64,000 bases of DNA, taken from the NCBI GenBank assembly GCA_016713035.1, contig JADJPW010000003.1, forward strand, positions 709,491-773,490. The letters run 5' to 3'. This document shows positions 18,673 to 28,239 of the stretch, piece by piece. Numbering within the stretch: position 1 is the stretch's first letter; the number at the start of each line of letters is the position of its first letter. Made by a program: the position numbers and the translations under genes. Origin of the DNA: Verrucomicrobiaceae bacterium (GTDB lineage: Bacteria; Verrucomicrobiota; Verrucomicrobiia; Verrucomicrobiales; Verrucomicrobiaceae). The notes beneath the pieces are model-generated. The model made no database searches and had not been told where the DNA came from. It saw nothing but the letters and a program-made list of their open reading frames with translations.

Positions 18673-18963
18673 ACCAAATCTCGCAAAGTATGGCTCCGCC
18701 ATCTCGGCGACCTGAAGCGCAGCCTTGCGGGGCGCTGTGCCAGACTTGGAAGCTGATTTTTGAGCCAGCTTAGCATCGTCGCCGCTCGCAAGGCGGCACT
18801 TTTGAATCCACGAAGCAATGGTCTGGCAGTCGATCCCAGCCATTCGTGCGAAAGGCTGGCCCTTCATGCCGCTGCGCTCCAACTCATCAAGCTGAGCCTC
18901 GCGGCTACGACACACTTGATCGCTACAAAGGCTGAAGGCTGCATGCCCTCGCTTGGCTGACAC
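18673..18963 (-). pseudogene. Transposase-accessory-like helix-turn-helix fragment
   Basis: On the minus strand, 96 codons from an ATG at 18963 read like the N-terminal HTH region of an IS66/IS3-type transposase or accessory protein (LDELERSGMKGQPFARMAG, then IASWIQKCR). No proper stop follows and the frame runs on antisense through the RRM gene, so the element's right part is gone. I regard it as insertion-sequence debris. The family assignment rests on the HTH pattern only. Confidence 0.5.
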
Positions 18964-18995
18964 TGGGCTACGTCAGCCCCATGCGCTACGTTTGA
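18936..18995 (+). pseudogene. Possible IS3-type transposase C-terminal remnant
   Basis: A short plus-strand stretch ends in LGYVSPMRYV followed by TGA, resembling the typical C-terminal end (LGY-SP) of IS3-family OrfB. It abuts the HTH fragment. Very short, so only suggestive. Confidence 0.25.
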
Positions 18996-19140
18996 CGGAT
19001 ACCTACCGGCGGCGGAGGCGGTCTATAAGCAGGGCCACAAGGGTCATTCGCAACAGCAAAGGCAACCGTAAATCTGGCTACTTATTCTACTTATTGAGAT
19101 ATGTGAGGATAACAAATGCTTTTATGCTGTTTCAGCTTCC

Positions 19141-19629
19141 TTAGCGAACCTCATTCTGAAATATTATCTCATCGACAAAACCATAGCTAACTTGTCCCTT
19201 CTCGCATTTTATCAAAACTAGTCTTTTTGATTTATAACGTTCATCATTTTGACATGTCACAGGAGCATACAAGGGGTAGAGATTCTTTTTTAATGCAAGT
19301 TGCCACTGAAATACTTTCTGGGTTGATGGATCAGCGAATTGCCAAATTGGCGAATAAATCGAGTCTTTGAAATCTGATTGATTTACTGACCACTCTTTTA
19401 ACTCAGCAATGGAATGAGGCATTTCTCCTTTATGATTTTCAAGATAAGAACACAGGATAATGCCAACTTGCCTCATATTATTTGCCTGCTGAATCCATGC
19501 ATTTGGAGTTTGTGCATTTTTCGCTCGAATCAATGCCTGTACGAGCCATGCAAATGTAAACAACAGGCAGACGAATAAAATTAAGCCTGTTAGTTTTTTA
19601 TTTCGCAAAATTAATTTCCAGGAGTCCAT
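19141..19629 (-). CDS. AT-rich hypothetical protein with N-terminal membrane anchor
   Basis: A 162-residue protein with one hydrophobic segment at about residues 14-33 (LTGLILFVCLLFTFAWLVQAL), followed by a soluble region (NNMRQVGIILCSYLENHKGEMP) like pseudopilin-type proteins of Verrucomicrobia, where NN-RQ--- and a short GE-P loop recur. Its base composition is clearly more AT-rich than its neighbours and it lies beside transposase debris, so recent acquisition is likely. No enzymatic motif is visible. Confidence 0.6.
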   Translation of the reverse strand: MDSWKLILRNKKLTGLILFVCLLFTFAWLVQALIRAKNAQTPNAWIQQANNMRQVGIILCSYLENHKGEMPHSIAELKEWSVNQSDFKDSIYSPIWQFADPSTQKVFQWQLALKKNLYPLYAPVTCQNDERYKSKRLVLIKCEKGQVSYGFVDEIIFQNEVR

Positions 19630-19796
19630 ACTGGTTCTGTATCATCATGTGGATTGAATAAGTAGCCAGGTTCTAAGTTGCATTTGTTGTTGCTGGCTCG
19701 ATAGCCGGTTATCTAATCATCTGCATGCCCCACCTCATGGATGATGCCAAAAATGGACAAAATGGTTCTAAACCAGCCCGAAACCAAATTCAGACG

Positions 19797-20234
19797 TCAG
19801 GGCTCCAGTTTCGGGCTTCCTTTGATGGTATTCTTTCCGTCGAAATCTTTGCCCGTGTATTTGAGTGTGTTGGGGTTAATCTTGAGCGTCGCAATCGCGC
19901 CTTTCGAAAGCACCATCTTCACCTCCCACCCCTCGCTGGACCAGGCAAAGGCCTCTCCCACATAATGATGAATTCCGTTACCGCCTTCCTTCAAGGTGAG
20001 CGTGGTCACACCAGCTTGTCCCGCGTCACATTCCCAGTCGCAAGCCGTCATGACTTTTCTGCGCTCATCATCGGTCCTCGCTCGTTGTGCGAGCTTGATG
20101 AGCTCCGCCTTGAACCAGTCATTCACCACCTTGCGTCTGGCTTTCAGTTCGCTTTTGAGGTCCGCCACTGGCTCGGCCTGGGTGGAGGCTGAAAACAGAC
20201 CGACCAAGACAGCGAAGATAAACAGATGCTTCAT
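19797..20234 (-). CDS. Small secreted hypothetical protein
   Basis: A 145-residue protein (ATG at 20234; six further codons are open upstream) with a signal peptide (MKHLFIFAVLVGLFSASTQAE) and a mature part that starts with a charged helix (LKSELKARRKVVNDWFKAEL) and continues as a beta-rich domain (VTTLTLKEGGNGIHHYVG). I do not recognise the family. No operon partner is evident. Confidence 0.6.
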   Translation of the reverse strand: MKHLFIFAVLVGLFSASTQAEPVADLKSELKARRKVVNDWFKAELIKLAQRARTDDERRKVMTACDWECDAGQAGVTTLTLKEGGNGIHHYVGEAFAWSSEGWEVKMVLSKGAIATLKINPNTLKYTGKDFDGKNTIKGSPKLEP

Positions 20235-20480
20235 AAATGAGGACAAGTGCATAGGTAAAAAGGTGTTTGTCTGCCGCTGGAGTCAATGCCCCATCGCGCT
20301 CAAACTATCCACTAGAATGGCAAACGTAAAGCATGACCTATCCAACCGCTCCGCTGCCCCAAAGCCTACTCGCCCTCGATCCTTGCGCTTCGTTCCAAGT
20401 TTCAAGTCGCTTCAACCATCGCGTCAGCGTCAGGATACAGGAGCAGCACGCGAGACGCGTGCGCCCCACCAAATCACCTT

Positions 20481-20777
20481 CTACCACACTGTAGGCATGC
20501 TGTATTCGGCGAACTTCTCGTCGCAGGTCATCATCGAGAGACCTTCTGAGCGAGCCTGCGAGATCATGAGCCGGTCAAATGGATCCCCGTGGTATCGTGG
20601 CAGGGTGATGAGCTGTTTGTAGTGCTCCAGCGTTGGCGTGAGAAGAGTGAAGCCATTCGCATCCAGCACATCTGGGAAGATAAGATCATAGTCCACTTGG
20701 AGGTGCAGCTTGCCCAGGGATAGTTTGATCGCCATTTCCCAAGGAGCCGCATGGCTGTTAAACTGCTCGTTGCTCAA
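20481..20777 (-). pseudogene. VapC-type PIN toxin, N-terminus missing
   Basis: The 98-residue frame matches the C-terminal three quarters of a VapC/PIN ribonuclease: WEMAIKLSLGKL, then HGDPFDRLMISQA and MMTCDEKF, which carry the later acidic residues of the PIN site. The first ~35 residues with the initial Asp (LLDTH) are absent. The frame is open a few codons further (LLLSNEQF) and then runs into the end of tcdA. No VapB antitoxin is seen. It is probably an inactive remnant cut off at the tcdA boundary. Confidence 0.75.
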
Positions 20778-20786
20778 AAGCAGCCC

Positions 20787-21578
20787 TCACAGGCCGCACA
20801 GTCGCCGCACCACCTCACCCGCCAGTACAAAGCCAAATGTGCCCGTCACGAACGTGGCCGCACCGAAGCCTGCTGCGCAGTCCAGCCGTAGTCCAGCCTC
20901 AGCACCGGGCTCTGGCGTGAGTTTACACGTTCCATCCGCCTGCGGATACTGCGCTTTCTCCGTGGAAAAAACACATGGCACTCCGAACTCCATCGAGCGA
21001 CCCTCTGGGCTCTTGGGGAAGCCGTGATCACTGCGCAGGCATTGCCGGGTGCCTTTGAGTAGGGCATCTCCACCTGCTAGGCCGAGATCTGCCACCTTGA
21101 TCGCTGTGGCATCACGCCGCCCACCAGCAGAGCCACTGGTGATCACGGGTAATCCGCGTGCACGGCATGTGGCGATGATTTGCGCCTTGATCGACGTGCG
21201 ATCCACTGCATCCACCACAAAATCAAAATCACCTGCCAGCAATCGCTGCGCATTCGCAGGCGTGAGGAACTCGATCACCTGCTCCACGCGGCATTGCGGA
21301 TGGATCTCTGCCACACGCTCTGCCAGCACGGCCACCTTTGGCCTACCCACAGTATGCGCCAGCGCTGGGAGCTGGCGATTGGTGTTCGTGATGCACACGT
21401 CATCCATGTCGATCAGCGTCAGACGGCCCACGCCACTGCGAGCCAGCGCCTCCACCACCCAGGACCCCACGCCCCCCACTCCCACCACGGCGACATGGGC
21501 AGCAGACAGACGCGGCAGTGCTGCCACGCCATAAAGCCGTGCGATACCACCGAAACGCTGCTGATAAGACTCTTCCAT
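20787..21578 (-). CDS. tcdA: tRNA threonylcarbamoyladenosine dehydratase
   Basis: E1-like ThiF/MoeB-superfamily enzyme of 263 residues that uses ATP to cyclise t6A37 in tRNA (TcdA/CsdL). Visible are the Rossmann ATP site (VAVVGVGGVGSWV, about residues 29-41), DMDDVCITNTNRQ with the adenylation Arg, the DAVDRTSIK segment and the C-terminal GFGAATFVTGTFGF, a membrane-like region typical of the family. The catalytic Cys may be C229 or nearby. The start MEESYQQRFGG is typical. Single gene; its 3' end abuts the VapC fragment. Confidence 0.92.
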   Translation of the reverse strand: MEESYQQRFGGIARLYGVAALPRLSAAHVAVVGVGGVGSWVVEALARSGVGRLTLIDMDDVCITNTNRQLPALAHTVGRPKVAVLAERVAEIHPQCRVEQVIEFLTPANAQRLLAGDFDFVVDAVDRTSIKAQIIATCRARGLPVITSGSAGGRRDATAIKVADLGLAGGDALLKGTRQCLRSDHGFPKSPEGRSMEFGVPCVFSTEKAQYPQADGTCKLTPEPGAEAGLRLDCAAGFGAATFVTGTFGFVLAGEVVRRLCGL

Positions 21579-21730
21579 GCGCAGTCATTAGGATGCGTGC
21601 TCGGTCTGTGCAACCAACTCAGTAATTCCTTCTTGCCGCACGCAGCACCAACAGTCACACTCCCAATGCTGCCTGCACTCTGCGGACACCCGTTATCTTA
21701 AACCTGAACTCCAACCTATCCTCTGAAATC

Positions 21731-22171
21731 ATGAGCCAGATCGTTCCCCTCATCAGTTCCGGCGTCGCCGGCCCTCTCGGCGTACTGCACCTGCCACGCC
21801 TATGGCAAAAAGCCTCCCTCGCTGCCGCTGGCAAGCTGCACCCAGACTATCCCGGCTGCGGCAAAGGCTATGACGCCATGACCCTCGGTGCGCTCGGCAT
21901 CGAAGAGGGCAAATTCCTCGAATTCATCGCCACCAAGCCCAGCTACACACAGCTCGAGTCCTGGGTGCGCTCCTATCCCGGTGTGAAACTCACCAAAGCA
22001 GACATCTACAAGCACAACGCCGCGATCCGTGGTTACATCCATGGTGACGATGTACGCAAAGGCATCCTCGATGCCTGCGGCGTGAACGACGACGGCAGCG
22101 TCATCCCCGGCGCGGTCGATCTGAACAATCTCGACGACTGGAACACCTTCTGGACCGCAGAAATCAAGTAA
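21731..22171 (+). CDS. DUF5069 protein
   Basis: A 146-residue protein matching DUF5069, a short soluble family frequent in Verrucomicrobia and Planctomycetes, with GPLGVLHLPRLWQKASL, LHPDYPGCGKGYD and LDDWNTFW. No signal peptide or catalytic motif is visible and the function is unknown. A stem-loop terminator follows. Confidence 0.8.
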   Translation: MSQIVPLISSGVAGPLGVLHLPRLWQKASLAAAGKLHPDYPGCGKGYDAMTLGALGIEEGKFLEFIATKPSYTQLESWVRSYPGVKLTKADIYKHNAAIRGYIHGDDVRKGILDACGVNDDGSVIPGAVDLNNLDDWNTFWTAEIK

Positions 22172-22195
22172 GCGCCCCCTGCCCTCTCCACACGG

Positions 22196-22223
22196 CCCGC
22201 CTCGCATCGCTCATGCAGGCGGG
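22196..22223. terminator. Terminator between DUF5069 and the DapA-family gene
   Basis: CCCGCCT (22196-22202) and AGGCGGG (22217-22223), 14-base loop, followed by TCGTTTTTGTTTTT. It can serve the plus-strand DUF5069 gene. Confidence 0.7.
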
Positions 22224-22258
22224 TCGTTTTTGTTTTTCACCAACAGACGCACACACCC

Positions 22259-23164
22259 TCAGCTCAGTAGTCCGAGGGCAGTCAGGCGCTCACGGATGAG
22301 CTCACGCTCGGCGGGGCGAAATCGCTGAAAGGGCTCTGCCATGTGGTCATCACAGATACCGAGCAGACTGAGGGCACATTTAATGCCTTTGATGATCGCG
22401 CTTTTATGCTTGCCGACGGTGTAGATGGCTCCAGCGAGCTGCATCACCTGAGCATGCAGCTCGCGGGTGCGCTGGAGATCCTGCGCAGCGGCAGCTTGAT
22501 ACATCTGGACGTAGAGTTTCGGGTGCAAATTGGCCCCGCCATTGATGCCGCCATGGCCACCGAGCAGCACGGCCTCTGCGGTGAGCTCCTCTGGACCGAC
22601 GAGCACACTCCAATCAGGGCGCTGCTTGGCGATTTCGAGCAGACGGTGGAAGTAAATCATGTCGCAGGAGCTGTCTTTGACCCCACAGATCCCAGGCATG
22701 TCCAGAGCACGACGCACGAGATCGAGCTCGAAGCTGACCTTCGTCAAACCAGGCATGTTGTAGAGAAACAGCGGCAACGGCATCTCCGTTACGAGCGACT
22801 GCACATATTCCAGCATCTCTGGCGGAGCTGCGGGGAAATAATACGGCGGCGCCAGCACGACATGGGTGGCCCCAGCCTCAGCGGAGAAGCGGGCGAGGTG
22901 CACACTCTCGGTGAAAGCGGTGTCCGTGATGCCCACGAGCACGGGGACGCGGCTTTTCGCCAACTGGCAGGTTTTTTCGATCAATTCGCGGCGGAGGCGA
23001 TAGCTCAGACTCGGCCCCTCGCCCGTGGTGCCGAGGATGAAGAGGCCGCTGACGCCGCCGCTGATGAGATGCTCGATGAGCCGCTCCAATCCAGCGATGT
23101 CCAGTGTATCGCGGTCACGCAATGGTGTGACGAGCGGCGGAATGATGCCCGAAAGAAGAGTCAT
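22259..23164 (-). CDS. DapA/NAL-family class I aldolase
   Basis: A 301-residue TIM-barrel enzyme of the dihydrodipicolinate synthase / N-acetylneuraminate lyase family. The ATG at 23164 begins MTLLSGIIPPLVTPL. Family markers are TTGEGPSLS, the Tyr of LYNMPG and the Schiff-base Lys in GVKDSS. Substrate cannot be fixed: it could be DapA itself or a sugar-acid aldolase. The next gene upstream on the same strand (ending 23225) is a carboxylate/amino-acid exchanger, which would suit a catabolic or biosynthetic pairing. Confidence 0.85.
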   Translation of the reverse strand: MTLLSGIIPPLVTPLRDRDTLDIAGLERLIEHLISGGVSGLFILGTTGEGPSLSYRLRRELIEKTCQLAKSRVPVLVGITDTAFTESVHLARFSAEAGATHVVLAPPYYFPAAPPEMLEYVQSLVTEMPLPLFLYNMPGLTKVSFELDLVRRALDMPGICGVKDSSCDMIYFHRLLEIAKQRPDWSVLVGPEELTAEAVLLGGHGGINGGANLHPKLYVQMYQAAAAQDLQRTRELHAQVMQLAGAIYTVGKHKSAIIKGIKCALSLLGICDDHMAEPFQRFRPAERELIRERLTALGLLS

Positions 23165-23224
23165 GGGAGAAAAGGGTCGAGTGTGAGGATGCCAAAGCAA
23201 CGCACGATGATACTGCGCAGCTCC

Positions 23225-24895
23225 TCAACTACCAAATTGTGCGATAATCTGTGCCGCGATGATTCGCAGCAGCATCGTGAGCGGATAGACGGCAGCATAG
23301 GCGATAGCGGGCGAGTCACTACGTGCCATGCTGGTGGCAAAGGCCAGTGCGGGCGGATCGGTCATGCCTCCAGAGAGAAGACCGCAGAGAGTCATGAAAT
23401 TCAGGCCATGCCACTTACGAGCGATGAAGCCGACGATGAGCAGCGGCAGCACCGTCACGCAGATACCGAGGAGCACCCACTGGAGTCCCTGGGCAGAAAA
23501 AACGGTGCTGACAAATTTTTCGCCAGAGAGCAGTCCGACATTCGCCAAAAACAGAATGATCCCCAGTTCACGCAAGGCGCGGTTCGCATTCAGCGGCATG
23601 TGCATGACCATGGGACCAAGTCGTCCCAAATGACTGAGCAGGATCGCCATGACCAGTGGCCCACCAGCCAGTCCCAATCGCACCGGAGCCGGCAGCCCCT
23701 CAATGCGGAAGGGATAGAGTCCCAGCAGCACCCCCAACAGGATACCGGCGAAGATGGCGGCAAATTTAGTTTCCTGGAGCATTTGTACGGCATTCCCTAC
23801 CGCCTTGGTCGCCGTGTTGAGCGACTCCTCATCACCGACGAGCTGGAGCATATCTCCAAACTGGAGTCGTAGGTCTGGCAGAGCAGTGAAAATGAGGTCT
23901 CCACGACTCACCCGCGTGACGGTGACGTTATGTAAATGCTCAAGACCGAGTTCATGCACGGTTTTGCCGAGCATGCGTTTATTCGTGAGGACAACACGGC
24001 GGTAGGTAACACTGCCAGGAGCTTTCATGAGATTCTCGGAGCTCACTCGGCCGATGACGCGACAAAACTGCTCCAGATTATGCTCTGTGCCGACGGCCAT
24101 AATCGCATCACCGACGTGGAGTTTTGTCTCTGGTGTGGCCGCGATCACTTCGGCACTAGCAGCGGCGCGATAGCGTGAAATGACGACATTGGTCTCATGG
24201 AGGCCGGGCACACTGCTGATGGAGACACCATCGAGATTCGGATTCTCGACGAGGAGATTCATGCGCTGGAGAGGCTCCACTCCGAGCCCCTGCTCCTGCC
24301 GGAACTGCTCAGCCTCAGCAGCCACGTTGATCTTGAAGAAAATGCGCAGCAGAATGAGTGAAAGGATGATGCCCACGATGGCCAACGGATAGGTAGCAGC
24401 ATAGGAGAGCGCAGGCAGAGTCACGAGCTCTACATCCGCATGGGTAGAGACGAGCGTCTGCTGCACCGCCCCGAGTGCGGGAGTATTGGTAGTAGCACCA
24501 GCGAATATGCCGGCCACCGCAGGCAGCGGCATCTTGAATATCCAGCCACCCACCAGCGCCACCAGAGCCCCCAGCCCTACCAGCAAAAAGGCATAACCGT
24601 TGAGCATGCGGCCCTGGCGGCGCAAGGAGGCAAAGAAACCCGGCCCCATCTGCATCCCCAGAGCAAAGACGAAGAGCACCAGACCGAAGTCTTTTAAAAA
24701 GTGCGCCACCTCCGTCTCTGGCCGCATGCCAAAGTGAGAAGCCGCCAGCCCGGTGAAGAGCACCCCCGCCACACCTAATTTGACCCCTGCCACTCGGACA
24801 TTCCCCAACCCAATCCCAGCGAGTACGATGATGCTGAAGATCAGCAGGTCGTGGGCCACGGGATTGTCAGTATGCAGTTGCTGGAGGAGTGTCAT
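23225..24895 (-). CDS. AspT/YidE-type exchanger with two TrkA-C domains
   Basis: A 556-residue inner-membrane protein: about five hydrophobic segments, then two soluble TrkA-C-like domains (LDGVSISSVPG and VLTNKRMLGKTVHELGL), then a second block of about five segments (MVMHMPLNANRALRELGI; LLSGGMTDPPALAFA). This is the layout of the aspartate:alanine exchanger family (AspT, YidE, YbjL). The ATG at 24895 has GGAGAGG just upstream and is clearly better than the earlier in-frame start. The regulatory domains suggest control by a bound nucleotide. It lies 60 bases upstream of the DapA-family gene on the same strand. Confidence 0.87.
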   Translation of the reverse strand: MTLLQQLHTDNPVAHDLLIFSIIVLAGIGLGNVRVAGVKLGVAGVLFTGLAASHFGMRPETEVAHFLKDFGLVLFVFALGMQMGPGFFASLRRQGRMLNGYAFLLVGLGALVALVGGWIFKMPLPAVAGIFAGATTNTPALGAVQQTLVSTHADVELVTLPALSYAATYPLAIVGIILSLILLRIFFKINVAAEAEQFRQEQGLGVEPLQRMNLLVENPNLDGVSISSVPGLHETNVVISRYRAAASAEVIAATPETKLHVGDAIMAVGTEHNLEQFCRVIGRVSSENLMKAPGSVTYRRVVLTNKRMLGKTVHELGLEHLHNVTVTRVSRGDLIFTALPDLRLQFGDMLQLVGDEESLNTATKAVGNAVQMLQETKFAAIFAGILLGVLLGLYPFRIEGLPAPVRLGLAGGPLVMAILLSHLGRLGPMVMHMPLNANRALRELGIILFLANVGLLSGEKFVSTVFSAQGLQWVLLGICVTVLPLLIVGFIARKWHGLNFMTLCGLLSGGMTDPPALAFATSMARSDSPAIAYAAVYPLTMLLRIIAAQIIAQFGS

Positions 24896-25092
24896 CTCCT
24901 CTCCTTTGGCATGAAGAGTGCCAAGACAAACAGTTCCTTTCACCTTTTTCGACACAGAGAAGTGCACCGACTGCGCTTTGGCTGCGTGATGAGAAACAAC
25001 TCATGAAAAATGAAGTCATTGACCAACTGACACACCCTTTACAAACACGGGCCACAGTCCGAGCCATACAAGTGCACCCAGCGATACAACCC

Positions 25093-25868
25093 ATGAAAAC
25101 CGCCACCACCCTCCTTTTTCTCCTCTTTGCCCCAGTGTGGCCTCTACATGCTGCCGATCCTGTGGCAGCCCCAGCCAATACCCAGAAGCCCCTGCGCACT
25201 TACCGCGACTTCCTCGCTGCCATCCCGAAAGATCTCGACCCCGAAAACGCACGCAACTGGGCCGATGCACAAAAGAAGTCGCCAACGGCATCCTGAAAAC
25301 CAAGCTCGTCGATACCCGCCGACCCGCACAGATGCGCTTCAAGGTGCGTGGCGTGGACTTCTGGGGCCGCTTCGTCGTTTGGGGCAATCTCCCCGCCGAT
25401 GAAGGCTACTACATCCGCCTTTTCGTCAGCCAGTGGAAGGCTGAGAACTTTCTCCCAAAACTCGCCACGCTACGCGAAGGCGACCTCATCGAGATGACAG
25501 GCTATTGCGACCTAGCGAAGTATGAAAACCTCTGGAACACCCCATCGCTCTCCCTCGGCATCGCTGACGCCAGCTTCACCAAGCTCCTCCCCAACGGCAA
25601 ACCAGCGCCAGCCCCCCAGCGCATTCCAGTGAACCTCATCTCCGCCGTCTATGGCTCCGGCACCGCCTTTGCCGATGTCACCGACCGAGTGAAAGCCCTG
25701 CTCGCAGAGCCTGGCGCACGCTTCTACGCCAACCCCAACTGGCTCGGTGCCGATCCCACCCCCGGCTGGAACAAAGCCCTCATCATCGTCCATCAAGTCG
25801 GCACCAAACGCCAAACCTTCACCGTCGGCGAAAACAGCGAAGTGAATGCGGCGCTGATCGTGAAGTAG
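25093..25868 (+). CDS. Secreted hypothetical protein, apparent frameshift
   Basis: The N-terminal 67 codons (signal peptide MKTATTLLFLLFAPVWPLHAA, then NARNWADAQK) continue in a different frame as a well-conserved-looking domain (FKVRGVDFWGRFVVWGNL; FVSQWKAENFLPKL; LREGDLIEMTGYC). Adding one A to the run AAAA near 25,270 restores ADAQKEVANGILK and one protein of about 258 residues. The compact beta-rich second part looks OB-fold-like, but I do not recognise the family. Sequence error is more likely than true inactivation. Confidence 0.6.
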
Positions 25869-25956
25869 CGCCAATTATATTAAGGGTACCTCTAGATACC
25901 TCATTACACCGGGCCATGCTTACTTCGAACGCAAACATGGGGCATAAGAGGTGGCC

Positions 25957-26145
25957 ATGAAGCGTTACGGCAAAACAGAACGAGGCGGCTGATTGTTCTC
26001 CGCCACTGAGCACGAACAGGATGTTGCCGCCAAAACCATTGGCATTCTCAAGCTGCGAGACGTCATCCCTTGGGAGAGATTCCGCCTGCTGCTCGAAGAG
26101 CTCACCGGCTATGCCACTCGCGATTGGGCCAAAGGTAATAAGTAG
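25957..26145 (+). pseudogene. Transposase N-terminal fragment (IS5-type)
   Basis: From the ATG at 25957 the frame reads MKRYGKTERGG, an in-frame TGA, then LFSATEHEQD and IPWERFRLLLEELTGYATRDWAKG before TAG. This is the usual N-terminal region of IS5-type transposases; everything after the first ~60 residues is missing. It is followed by a tandem 11-bp repeat AATAAGTAGCC (26137-26147, 26148-26158). The remainder of 25,869-26,315 holds nothing else I can identify. Confidence 0.5.
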
Positions 26146-26315
26146 CCAATAAGTAGCCAAGCCCTAAATCCTGAATAATCCTGTCAAAAAGTCGGCCTCC
26201 GACATTTAAAGCCTTGTTTCATGCGGTTGCCATGCTTTGCGACATTTCTTCTTTGAAAAGCACCTGCTGCTGATGCCGAGCTGCCTCATACTTCTTCGTT
26301 TCTTTTAACATCATC

Positions 26316-27170
26316 ATGCTTCATCTCACCGTCTTAGGCAGTGGCAGCTCGGGTAACTGCGCCGTGATCTCCACGGGCAGCACCACGCTGCTACTGGATG
26401 CGGGGCTGAGTGCGAAGCAGATCGTGCTGCGGCTGGAGGCATGCGGTTACTCACTGGATGATCTGGATGGCATCCTGCTGACGCATGAGCACCAGGATCA
26501 CACGGGTGGGCTGGAGGTGCTGAGTCGGGGCCGTGCATTGCCGCTTTTCTGCACGGCGCTGACGCAGGAGCATCTGCTGGGCAGTATCAAGTTCCGCACC
26601 ACGCCTGCGTGGCGTGTGATGCAGACTGGTAGTGCCTTCGATTACCGTGATGTGCGTATCGAGAGCTTCCCCGTGCCGCATGATGCGGTGGACCCGGTGG
26701 GCTTTATCCTGGCGGATGCGGATGCACGGCTAGGGGTGCTGAGTGATGCGGGTTTTGTGACGAATCTGGTGAAGGATCGGCTGCGCGGCTCTGACACGCT
26801 TTTCATCGAGGCGAATTACGATACGCAACTGCTCGATGCGGATACGAAGCGCCCGTGGTCCACGAAGCAGCGCATTTCCAGTCGCCATGGGCACCTGAGC
26901 AATGATCAAGCGGCGGAGCTACTTACAGAAGTGGCGCATCCCGAGCTGAGTAACGTGGTGCTGGGGCATCTGAGCGATGATTGCAATGATCCAGCGCTGG
27001 TGATTCGCCGCATCCGTGCGGTGTTGGACTCAGCGGGTGCCAAAGAAGCGCGGGTGGTCTGTGCGGAGCGTCGTAAACCGACTGCAACGATCGAGGTGGC
27101 CCGGCGGCGTCCAAGGGCGAGCTTTCAGCTCGTGGGAGACTCGGATGCTGCGCAGCTTTCGCTTTTCTGA
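26316..27170 (+). CDS. MBL-fold metallohydrolase (WalJ/YycJ-like)
   Basis: A 284-residue metallo-beta-lactamase-fold hydrolase with the zinc motif THEHQDH at about residue 52, GSGSSGNC at the N-terminus and a later PHDAVDP and LSDAGFVT. The family includes YycJ/WalJ exonuclease-like proteins acting in DNA repair or cell-wall homeostasis. Cytoplasmic, with no signal peptide. It converges on the deacetylase gene with only 11 bases between stops. Confidence 0.88.
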   Translation: MLHLTVLGSGSSGNCAVISTGSTTLLLDAGLSAKQIVLRLEACGYSLDDLDGILLTHEHQDHTGGLEVLSRGRALPLFCTALTQEHLLGSIKFRTTPAWRVMQTGSAFDYRDVRIESFPVPHDAVDPVGFILADADARLGVLSDAGFVTNLVKDRLRGSDTLFIEANYDTQLLDADTKRPWSTKQRISSRHGHLSNDQAAELLTEVAHPELSNVVLGHLSDDCNDPALVIRRIRAVLDSAGAKEARVVCAERRKPTATIEVARRRPRASFQLVGDSDAAQLSLF

Positions 27171-27181
27171 GTAGCGGGGAG

Positions 27182-28102
27182 CTACTGAATGCGAGCTTTT
27201 TTGGAGGACTTGGTGCTGGTGGCCTCCTCTGGCTTCACGACGACACCGACGGGCATGGATGCCTTTTCCAGATTCATGAGCTGGCTCACGGTGACGAACT
27301 GATAGCCTTTGGCGATGAGCTGATCAAACATCGCTGGCATGGCCTGGATGGTGGGCGGATGGATGTCATGCGCGAGCATGATGGCACCAGGATGTGCGCC
27401 ATTGACGAGGCGGCTGGTGACGACGCTGACACCGGGGCGGCGCCAGTCCATGGGATCGACCGACCACATGATGGTGGCGTAGCCGAATTCGCTGAAGATC
27501 ATGTCTTTGATGCGGGAATTGATGGCTCCGTAGGGCGGGCGCATGAGCTGGGGGCGGACGCCTGCGACTTCATAGACGGCGTCGGCGGACTGCTGCATCT
27601 CACTGCGTATCTGGGCATCGGAGCGGCTGGTGAGGCTGCAATGCGTCCAGGTGTGGTTCCCGAGCTCATGCCCCTCTTCAACGATGCGCCGTACGATGTC
27701 TGGATACATCTTTACCTGCCGACCGATGAGGAAGAAGGTACACTTGATGTTCCGCTCCTTGAGGATGTCGAGCAGCTTTGGGGTGAGGGAGGGGTGCGGA
27801 CCATCATCAAAGGTCATCGCGAGGATCTTTTGGTCGGTTTTGACCGAGTTGTAGGAGACGCGGACGCCTGCGGGCGGGGTGGTGGGCAGCGCGGAGGGCG
27901 TATTGAACTGCCGCGTGATGGGATTGGGCACGTCCTTGGGCTTTTGTGCGGTGACGTCTTCAAAAGGGACTGCGCGGCGCACTTGATCGACGGACATGGG
28001 AGTAGAGACATCCGCCGCAGCGAGCGAGGTGTCTTTTTTATCCGAAGTGGAGCATCCCGTCTGGGCGCTCAGAAGTAGGCCGAACCAAAGGCTAAGATAC
28101 AT
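27182..28102 (-). CDS. Polysaccharide deacetylase lipoprotein (NodB domain)
   Basis: A 306-residue lipoprotein: leader ending SAQTGC (lipobox Cys), a Ser/Thr-rich linker, then a carbohydrate esterase 4 domain with all five motifs visible: TFDDGPH, HTWTHC (metal His pair), RPPYGAIN, DPMDW and LAHDIHP. It should remove N-acetyl groups from peptidoglycan or another envelope glycan, using a divalent metal. I preferred the ATG at 28102 to a GTG five codons earlier. It is divergent from metX. Confidence 0.9.
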   Translation of the reverse strand: MYLSLWFGLLLSAQTGCSTSDKKDTSLAAADVSTPMSVDQVRRAVPFEDVTAQKPKDVPNPITRQFNTPSALPTTPPAGVRVSYNSVKTDQKILAMTFDDGPHPSLTPKLLDILKERNIKCTFFLIGRQVKMYPDIVRRIVEEGHELGNHTWTHCSLTSRSDAQIRSEMQQSADAVYEVAGVRPQLMRPPYGAINSRIKDMIFSEFGYATIMWSVDPMDWRRPGVSVVTSRLVNGAHPGAIMLAHDIHPPTIQAMPAMFDQLIAKGYQFVTVSQLMNLEKASMPVGVVVKPEEATSTKSSKKARIQ

Positions 28103-28239
28103 GCGTGAGGGGGTCACAAGGGCGGAACTTAGAGGCAGTAAGGAAAATGGGAAAGCAGCAAATTTGCGAAAACTGCAATGAAAATGCCTGAGGAAGCGCC
28201 GCTTGCGCTTTGGCTGTGAGATTGTTTCTTCCGCGCCTC

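Noticed and set aside
22343..23872. 509-codon plus-strand frame across the DapA-family and exchanger genes
   Set aside because: It is antisense to two well-recognised genes and crosses their boundary; composition is Arg/His/Gln-rich as expected for a shadow.
27359..28078. 239-codon plus-strand frame opposite the polysaccharide deacetylase
   Set aside because: It is antisense to a gene with all five NodB motifs; Asp/Gly/Glu-rich shadow composition.
28118..28239. SAM-type riboswitch before metX
   Set aside because: The 120-base leader has no SAM-I/II/IV-like stem arrangement or terminator that I can see.
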